Part shown: positions 37,041 to 64,000 of the stretch, piece by piece
How the letters are laid out: each line of letters opens with the position of its first letter
Numbering within the stretch: position 1 is the stretch's first letter
NCBI GenBank assembly: GCA_028583405.1
Contig: CM053246.1
Coordinates: 10,447,600 to 10,511,599, forward strand
DNA: 64,000 bases
Reading direction: 5' to 3'
Source of the DNA: Pogonophryne albipinna
Lineage: Eukaryota; Chordata; Actinopteri; Perciformes; Artedidraconidae
Notes under the pieces: model-generated
The model's database searches: none
Told to the model about the DNA's origin: nothing
What the model saw: the letters and a program-made list of their open reading frames with translations, nothing else
Translations under genes and position numbers: made by a program

Positions 37041-40000
37041 TGAAAACAGACAGTGAGATGGTGAGCATCTGCCCTGACTGCCCCAATCTGATCTCACTTC
37101 ATGACCCTGAGGGTATGAAGTCTGTAAAAGAAGCTGTGCAGAGAGTCAACAAGAACACCACCAACCAGAACTACTTCATCCTGAAGGACGTGGGACGGAT
37201 TAAAATCGGGGTAAAGAACCTAGACACACACACACACACACACACAAATGTGCAGGAAGCCTTACAGTTTCCTCTTTTTTGTGATTATTACAGGTCAACT
37301 ATTTCAGCATGTCCATGTTAAGGAAGTTATGTCTCTAAGTCAGTGGCTCAGTCAGTAGGGGCTTGGACTGGGAGCCGTAGGGTCACTGGTTCATGTCCCC
37401 GACCAGAACAAAAATATGGAGTGTGGATTGGTACTTGGAGAGTTCCCAGTTCACCCCCTGCCCTGCCGTGGCGCCCCCCCCACTCCCATTGCTCCCCGGG
37501 CGCTGTACAATAGCTGCCCGCTGCTCCTAGTACTAGACTCCTGGTACTAGGATGGGTTAAAAGCAGAGAACACATTTCACTGTGTGTGCTGTGTGCTCTG
37601 CATGTGTGACCATAAAGAGGGTTTCATCCCTCCCAATATTATATTATTAATGTATGTTTACCTTAAAGTATGTATTGTAGCCTCATGCAGTGCTATGTCC
37701 TCCTCTCTCAGTGGATGATGACCGGGATGAACTACTGGGCTGAGATTGCCCTCGTGGAGTCCCATTGCCCAATGGGATCCAGAATCCTTCCTGAGGCATG
37801 CAAACCCCTCTGCCCTGATCGAGCTGTAAGTACAACTCGTACGAATAGAAGACACACTTTGACAGTAATCACTGAATTTGCAAGAAATGTCGTTGGACTA
37901 AAGTTGTGTCGTCTGACCAACATTATATCATGTGACCAATTATGTCTTGTAATGTCGTGAAATGTTACCGGCTTTCTGACGTGATCAACTTTATATCATG
38001 TGATTGACTATGTCATGTTACTGACTTTATGTCATGTGACCTATCAACTTCATGTCATGTGACCAACTTTATTTCATGTGATTTACTTGCGGCCCGTCCA
38101 CACAGCGGCGTGCGTTGAAAGCTTCACCATTCACTTTGAATGGGGTGACGTCACTTTTCGCCAAACTGCATTGTGGGAAGCGAAGCAGAGCTTCGCTGGC
38201 GTGGCTCGATGCAAAAGTTGTGTAATGTTCAACTTTTGAAGCCTCGGCAGAAGCGTCAGCCAATTGAATCATATGCCAGTACAAGCTCTAGCCAATCAAA
38301 CCGCTGCTTGTGTGTCAGGGGCGGGAGATTCATGTGATTGATTGTTGGTCGAGTTTCAGACACGCCTGCCGGCAAGCTTCAACGCACGCCGCTGTGTGGA
38401 CGGGCCGTTACTAGGGATGTAACGATATACCGAATATCGCGGTAAATAAACGTCCCAATACCGTCGTGAGACTAACAAAATCTACCGCGATAAAAAAAAA
38501 AAAAGTTTTTTAAAAAAATATATTATTTTTTTTAGACACTTTTTTTTGTTTTAAACCTTTATTTAACCAGATGGTCCCATTGAGATCATCGATCTCTTTT
38601 TCAAGAGAGACCTGTCCAACATGGCAGCAAGTAGGTTACAACATGAACATAAAACAACAGAACACAAAAGGACATCGTATTTATATGGGGGTTATTCCCT
38701 ATCTTTATTCAAGAGCGTGGTATTTAAATTTGAGAGCATACTTTATGTATTTATTTCCCTCAAACCCTGTCCTCGCACTCAAATAGTGCCTGCTTGCACT
38801 TAGATTTGCTCTGCTTCTGCTCAAACTGTACGCTTGCACTCAGATATATTGCTGCTTACAGATTTTTTCTGCTCTCAGATTTATTCTGTGCGCGCTCGAA
38901 ACTTTTGTGTAACAATCCTGTCAAAATCCCTCAACCAATAGGAGGCCAGGTGTCCTTGCGGGTGCGTTCGCTTTACTTATTACAGCGTCCCGTAAGGGCG
39001 GTTACTCTTTGATTTATAAACTCCCGCCCTCCACGGCTTTATAACATAGCATGTACTGTTCACGAGAGAGCACGCTCGTGAACTGTCAACGGGGGGGGGG
39101 CGGTGTTATGCCGTGTGTGCATGATGCACCTCGCGGGAGCGCGCACAGCGTAAAGCAAAACCTCCCAGACATGTATTGATCTGTACGGCAAAGTACGGTT
39201 TGGAAACTATATCATTTCCTTTTGGAGGGCATGCATAACACGGCATAACACCAGAGCCTCGCTGCGGGGAAACGTTGGCGCTGTTCCGAGTTTGTTCTAA
39301 TCTGTCAAAATGACACTGCTTTCAGATTTTTCCGTCATTGTTAAAAAAAATATTCGGTTAACGCGACCACTGCTGTCCCAGCAACATCAGTACCAAGCGA
39401 GAGAGTTGTTTCCAGAGCAGGGGATATTGTAAATGCCCAAACATCCCAGCTTATAAATACCTGGAAATGTGGACATTCTCATATTCCTAAAAACCTGTCT
39501 GATGATGCCGAGTGAGTGACTAGTGAGTTTGAGTTGAGTTACTTGAAAAACTAAAGTGAAACTTGATTTCTTTTATTGCAGGGTCTGATTATTAAATGTC
39601 CTTGTTTATTTGTGAGATGCAGTGGCACAAAGAAAATGCCTACTTTGTTTGGTAGTACTATAGGTACAAAAACACTGGTTTTCTTGTTCCAGTCTGTTAC
39701 TGTCACTTTGTTTTTGACAATACTGCTATCCTACAAAAATGCTATACAAATCAGATTTATTATTTAATAAAGAAACATTTTCCGAGTAAAGAAAATTTGT
39801 ATTGATTTTTTTTTTTTTACATTTTTTCCCCCATTTATTATTCAGTATCGCGATAAATACCGTACCGTGGACTTGTTATCGCGATATTATCGTACCGTGA
39901 GTTTTTGGTATCGTTACATCCCTAGCCGTTACTGTCATGTTATCAACTTTATGTTATGTGACAATCATTATGTAATTGTAACAACATTATTTCATGTGAT

Positions 40001-41335
40001 TGCAGCTTTGTCATGTGATATGTTATGTCGCATGACTAACATTATGTCATATCATCGCAGCTATGTAATGCGACAGACTTAATAAATGTTACAGACTTTA
40101 TAAATGTTACCAACTTTGTTATTTGACCAACTTTGTCATGTGATAGCAGGTATGTAATTTGACCAACTTCATGTGACGGAACATGTGATACATTTTATGT
40201 CATGTGACCGACATTATTTAACATGATCACATTTATATTGTGACCGACATTATGTAATGTCATTTGAATGACGTGACAGACATTGTGACCTATGGATGAC
40301 TTTATGTCATGTGACCGTCACTATGTAATGTTACCAACATTTTGTTGTGTGACCGATATGTCATGTGACCGACATAATGTGACTGACATTATACCGATTG
40401 AATTAGCTTATAAACAAATAAAACAACCAAACTAACCAACAGGGCCTGGTGGCATGGCAGTATAAGCTTCCTTCACTGTTGCTCAATGAGATTCCTCTTC
40501 TCTAATTGTCTCTCTCTCTTTTCTCTTTGAAGCGTCATGCTCTCTGCCATTCATCTTACTCCAAATCCAAGGGACTCATGTCTGTTGAGTGTGATTACTA
40601 CCCTTCAATGGTGAGTCCGCATTTTGCTCACCTTAATATCCATTTGTTCTATATCTATTATTGATCAATTGTGTAGCCAAATAATATCTGTGCAGAGACC
40701 AGTACTCGGATCCTTTACTTAACTTAAAAATAAAATACTACATCCCAGAAATACTCCATCACCAGTACAGAAATATCTTTAGCAAATTATACTTATGGAA
40801 TAAAACATTTAATAAATGGAGGGGATAAAATATTTGCCTCTGAAATGTTATGGGGTAAAATAAAATCAAAGATAATCAAGTAAAGTACACTTCACACATA
40901 CATTAAGTATACTTAGTTACTGTCATGAAATTCACTTACACTCTCTGTTGGGTCTGCTCTTAACAGAACTCTACTGCCCTCGGCGATGGTGAGCGGGAGC
41001 CCATATGTAGACACCATGGTGGTCGTGGCCCTCCTGACCATGATGGTCCTGGTGGTCACGGCCCTCCTGACCGTGATGGTCCTCGTGGTCGCGGCCCTCC
41101 TGACAGTGATGGTCCTCGTGGTCGTGGCCCTCCTGACCATGATGGTCCTGGTGGTCGTGGCCCTCCTCCCCCTGCTGGTGGTGATGGTGGCCCTCCTGAC
41201 CAAGAAAGGCAGCGTCATAGGCCCCCATTCCACCGCCTGCACTGCCATGGATCGGACGCAGCTATCCACCCCATTTGCCCCTGGCCCCGTCCTGAGCCCC
41301 ACGGCCCCCGCCTAAACCCAAGAGAAGAGGCCTGA
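32822..41335 (+). CDS. ahsg-like: Fetuin (alpha-2-HS-glycoprotein-like) copy 2, intact
   Basis: Seven exons (32822-33019, 36436-36546, 36666-36750, 37041-37210, 37712-37825, 40533-40610, 40967-41335), all GT-AG with compatible phases, give 374 residues. Signal peptide at residues 1-20, then two cystatin-type domains with cysteines in the fetuin pattern. CPDCPNL in exon 4 corresponds to the CPDCPLL of mammalian fetuin-A, which favours fetuin-A over fetuin-B. Sequons NCS, NVT, NTT and NST suggest N-glycosylation. The last exon adds four 11-residue repeats of the type GGRGPPDHDGP and a His-rich end. Expected role: secreted plasma protein that buffers mineral and inhibits proteases. It is convergent with sass6, whose stop lies about 620 bp away. 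A kininogen or histidine-rich glycoprotein relative is a less likely alternative; the DHDGP repeats are somewhat reminiscent of the latter. Confidence 0.9.
33604..35625. mobile_element. TTAA-flanked element interrupted by a second TTAA element
   Basis: TTAA at 33600-33603 and 35626-35629, ends AGGTCATGTATTATAC and CATAATAGGGGACCT. Most of its length is the inner palindromic element (33781-35584). It lies in intron 1 of fetuin copy 2. Confidence 0.65.
33781..35584. repeat. Long imperfect palindrome, TTAA-flanked
   Basis: TTAA at 33777-33780 and 35585-35588; ends AGGTCTCCTATTATAC and GCATAATAGGAGACCT. The left arm (about 33781-34520) and right arm (about 34890-35584) are inverted copies: for example the block around 34200-34330 reappears complemented at 35095-35215. 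The arms surround about 350 bp that also contains a repeated GGCCACGCCCCTTTG motif. Confidence 0.75.
35693..36173. mobile_element. TTAA-flanked MITE of the same family
   Basis: TTAA at 35689-35692 and 36174-36177. Ends AAGGGGACCTATCATGC and GCATGATAGGTCTCCT. Internal text matches the palindrome arms (CACCAAGTGTCAGAAAAC). Confidence 0.75.
36436..36546 (+). CDS. ahsg-like: Fetuin copy 2 exon 2
   Basis: 37 codons, phase 0 at both ends. Contains DDGCEIELQLDLMETTCH and HFEDC, cystatin domain 1. Confidence 0.92.
36666..36750 (+). CDS. ahsg-like: Fetuin copy 2 exon 3
   Basis: 85 bp, acceptor CTGTAG|GCG, donor CAAG|GTGGGT. Carries sequons NCS and NVT and YHCDTRQ. In copy 1 its start is deleted. Confidence 0.92.
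37003..37039. repeat. (GT)n tract at the exon 4 acceptor
   Basis: GT repeat ending directly in the TAG acceptor at 37038-37040. A similar shorter run precedes the copy 1 acceptor (22570-22594). Confidence 0.9.
37041..37210 (+). CDS. ahsg-like: Fetuin copy 2 exon 4
   Basis: 170 bp. Encodes CPDCPNLISLHDP, the start of cystatin domain 2, and the NTT sequon. The acceptor follows a GT run rather than a pyrimidine tract. Confidence 0.9.
37337..37628 (+). mobile_element. tRNA-derived SINE
   Basis: Box A-like TGGCTCAGTCAGTAGG near 37344 and box B-like GGTTCATGTCC near 37388 mark a tRNA-type pol III promoter, followed by a body and a tail near CATAAAGAGGGTTTCA. In intron 4 of copy 2 and absent from copy 1. 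The SINE family was not identified. Confidence 0.75.
37712..37825 (+). CDS. ahsg-like: Fetuin copy 2 exon 5
   Basis: 38 codons, phase 0. Contains NYWAEIALVESHCP and ACKPLCPDRA, cystatin domain 2. Confidence 0.9.
38090..38407. mobile_element. MITE with CGGCCCGTCCACACAGCGGC ends, copy 2
   Basis: Ends match the copy at 31142-31447. The body is alignable, with extra bases near the left end (GTTGAAAGCTTCACC). Its right end is the insertion point of the next element. Confidence 0.85.
38412..39924. mobile_element. hAT element (TAGGGATGTAACGATA)
   Basis: Ends TAGGGATGTAACGATA and TATCGTTACATCCCTA, perfect duplication GCCGTTAC at 38404-38411 and 39925-39932. About 1.5 kb. Its middle (about 39060-39385) is an inverted relative of the element starting at 54459. 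No intact transposase. Confidence 0.93.
40533..40610 (+). CDS. ahsg-like: Fetuin copy 2 exon 6
   Basis: 26 codons with two cysteines (ALCHSSYS, SVECDYY), end of cystatin domain 2. Pyrimidine-rich acceptor, donor ATG|GTGAGT. Confidence 0.9.
40967..41335 (+). CDS. ahsg-like: Fetuin copy 2 exon 7 with 11-residue repeats
   Basis: 122 codons and a TGA (41333-41335). Four 33-bp units at 41018-41149 plus a partial fifth encode variants of GGRGPPDHDGP. A His/Cys-rich end follows (HRLHCHG, HPICPW). The copy 1 equivalent has no such units. The antisense and +1 frames here are open only because the repeat length is a multiple of three. Confidence 0.9.
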   Translation, partial: NSTALGDGEREPICRHHGGRGPPDHDGPGGHGPPDRDGPRGRGPPDSDGPRGRGPPDHDGPGGRGPPPPAGGDGGPPDQERQRHRPPFHRLHCHGSDAAIHPICPWPRPEPHGPRLNPREEA

Positions 41336-41437
41336 GATACAGACAAGGAAAACATGTGTTTGTTACTGACTTCAAGACTTGTAGTGTAATGTAATATTTG
41401 GAAAATGTGTCTTTAAACATATTAAAAAATAATGTCC

Positions 41438-41443
41438 AATAAA
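41438..41443 (+). terminator. Polyadenylation signal, fetuin copy 2
   Basis: AATAAA about 100 bp after the stop, conserved in position with copy 1. Confidence 0.8.
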
Positions 41444-41682
41444 AAATCATGGTTTCAATCATAGGGTGCAGCTTCTTCTTTAATTGACCTGCCTGAGCAG
41501 CAGTTTGGATTTTTATCAGATTGCCCCCATATAAACACTTTAAATGCTAGCATTGCATGACAACAACAAAAAAACACCAATATTTACATTTGACGGTAAC
41601 TTGAAGTGAGATTAAATACATTTTCTCTAGATTTATAACCACTCTGGAATTATTGTGAACACCAATGAGGATGAAAAAACTG

Positions 41683-63206
<21,524 letters not shown>

Positions 63207-63209
63207 CTG

Positions 63210-64000
63210 GAAAACAACAAAAAAGATACATTATATGAGCAAAAAATCAATAGTGTTATTCTATACTCCTCTTACTGTCAGTAAATCCTTTTCAAGCAAT
63301 TATGCATTTAGTATTAGGTGTTACTCAATAAAATAAAAAAATTCGGCAAATATAGCCTTTTGAGATTAAAATACTACAAGACAAGAAAGTAAAAGTATTA
63401 AACATGTCGGTTTTGTTTACATATGCATGTTTATTTATTTAGAACTATTGATGTAATTAATAGTTTATTAGAAATAAATAATGATATTTATTTTTGTTTG
63501 ATTTATTTAAACCGGCAGAGTAACTCAAGATGTCAAAAAAAGTGCAGTGGTGTAAAAAGTAGAATATAAGGGGAAATAATGTTTTGCCATTTTTTTGTTT
63601 TGTTGTTTGGTTTAATGTTAAATTATTCTGAAAGACCATAATCATGTTGGTGACGGAGGCCCATGTAGATGTAGCGATTGGCATCTCCTATGTACTTCGC
63701 TTAAAGAGCCTGTGACAGCATCCCAACAACTGTTGTGCAATGAAATATTGGGCTACTAGTCATCTCGAACCGTCAGTTTAAAAAAGAAGATGCGATACCG
63801 TTCCGATAAATATCAATAATTTCGAACATCGCGGGGAAATTCCTTCGAGTCATTTTGAAGTTTTGGGGGAAGCCGGAAGTGACGTCAATGCGGGAACGCT
63901 TCACTGTGCGGTTAGAGAGCGAAACACGGACAAAGTGTGTTGTCATGCGTAGAAATGGTGAATTACTGAGTTTAGTCACGTTAATAACGTTGTAATGAAG
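63210..64000. other. sass6 intron, no further exon seen
   Basis: No additional sass6 exon with acceptable borders was found. CCGGAAGTGACGTCA at about 63872-63886 combines an ETS-like and a CRE-like site, noted but not called a promoter. Confidence 0.4.

Larger units (their letters stand above)
37910..40390. repeat. TCATGTGAC minisatellite, fetuin copy 2 intron 5 (interrupted)
   Basis: Same degenerate units as 23900-24480, seen at 37910-38080 and 39935-40390, split by a MITE (38090-38407) and a hAT element (38412-39924). Confidence 0.85.

Noticed and set aside
37337..37410. Possible tRNA gene
   Set aside because: Box A and B are present but the rest is a SINE body with a tail, and no cloverleaf closes.
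40913..41302. Antisense and alternate frames of 85-129 codons over fetuin exon 7
   Set aside because: Open only because the 33-bp repeat keeps all frames open; the sense exon is supported by splice sites and the paralogue.

Overview
The window is vertebrate nuclear DNA, and the gene and transposon content points to a teleost fish. It holds two genes with clean GT-AG introns: a fetuin (alpha-2-HS-glycoprotein) family gene, present as a tandem pair, and the 3' half of sass6 (centriolar cartwheel protein SAS-6). Almost everything else is transposable-element sequence of fish type: many hAT elements with 8-bp target duplications, TTAA-flanked elements, L2-type and other LINEs, a BEL/Pao LTR retrotransposon, a Tc1 remnant, a tRNA-derived SINE and long CA/TA microsatellites. 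The species cannot be read from the sequence; a spiny-rayed (percomorph) fish is only an inference.

Layout. 1-330: Tc1-like transposase remnant. About 370-9112: a degraded endogenous retrovirus on the + strand, with a 5' LTR, a primer-binding-like site and a leader splice donor, then about 5.4 kb with no gag or pol, then the last part of integrase overlapping a broken env gene that is split by a 761-bp hAT element. 9113-10112: 1000 Ns. 10113-17413: a nearly complete BEL/Pao retrotransposon on the - strand, broken by frameshifts and one in-frame stop. 17560-26010: fetuin copy 1, a pseudogene. 26010-32410: spacer made mostly of transposons. 32410-41530: fetuin copy 2, intact by inspection, seven exons, 374 residues. 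41683-63206 and beyond: sass6 on the - strand, convergent with fetuin copy 2, with seven exons visible; its 13.8-kb intron is filled with nested transposons, including a 3-kb L2 ORF2 and a 10.1-kb insertion with terminal inverted repeats.

How it fits together. Fetuin is a secreted plasma protein. Both copies share a nearly identical proximal promoter and first exon although their other exons have diverged, which suggests gene conversion. Copy 1 has lost the acceptor of exon 3 and carries a 2-nt frameshift in exon 4, so at most a short secreted fragment could be made. Copy 2 has gained a Gly/Pro/Asp/His 11-residue repeat tract in its last exon. Because the two copies are paralogous, several transposon insertions can be checked against an empty site in the other copy. 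No operon, CRISPR array or prokaryotic system is present. No wholly new system stands out; the most unusual items are the fetuin pair, an LTR-to-env structure without gag-pol, and hAT elements with different ends that share internal modules.
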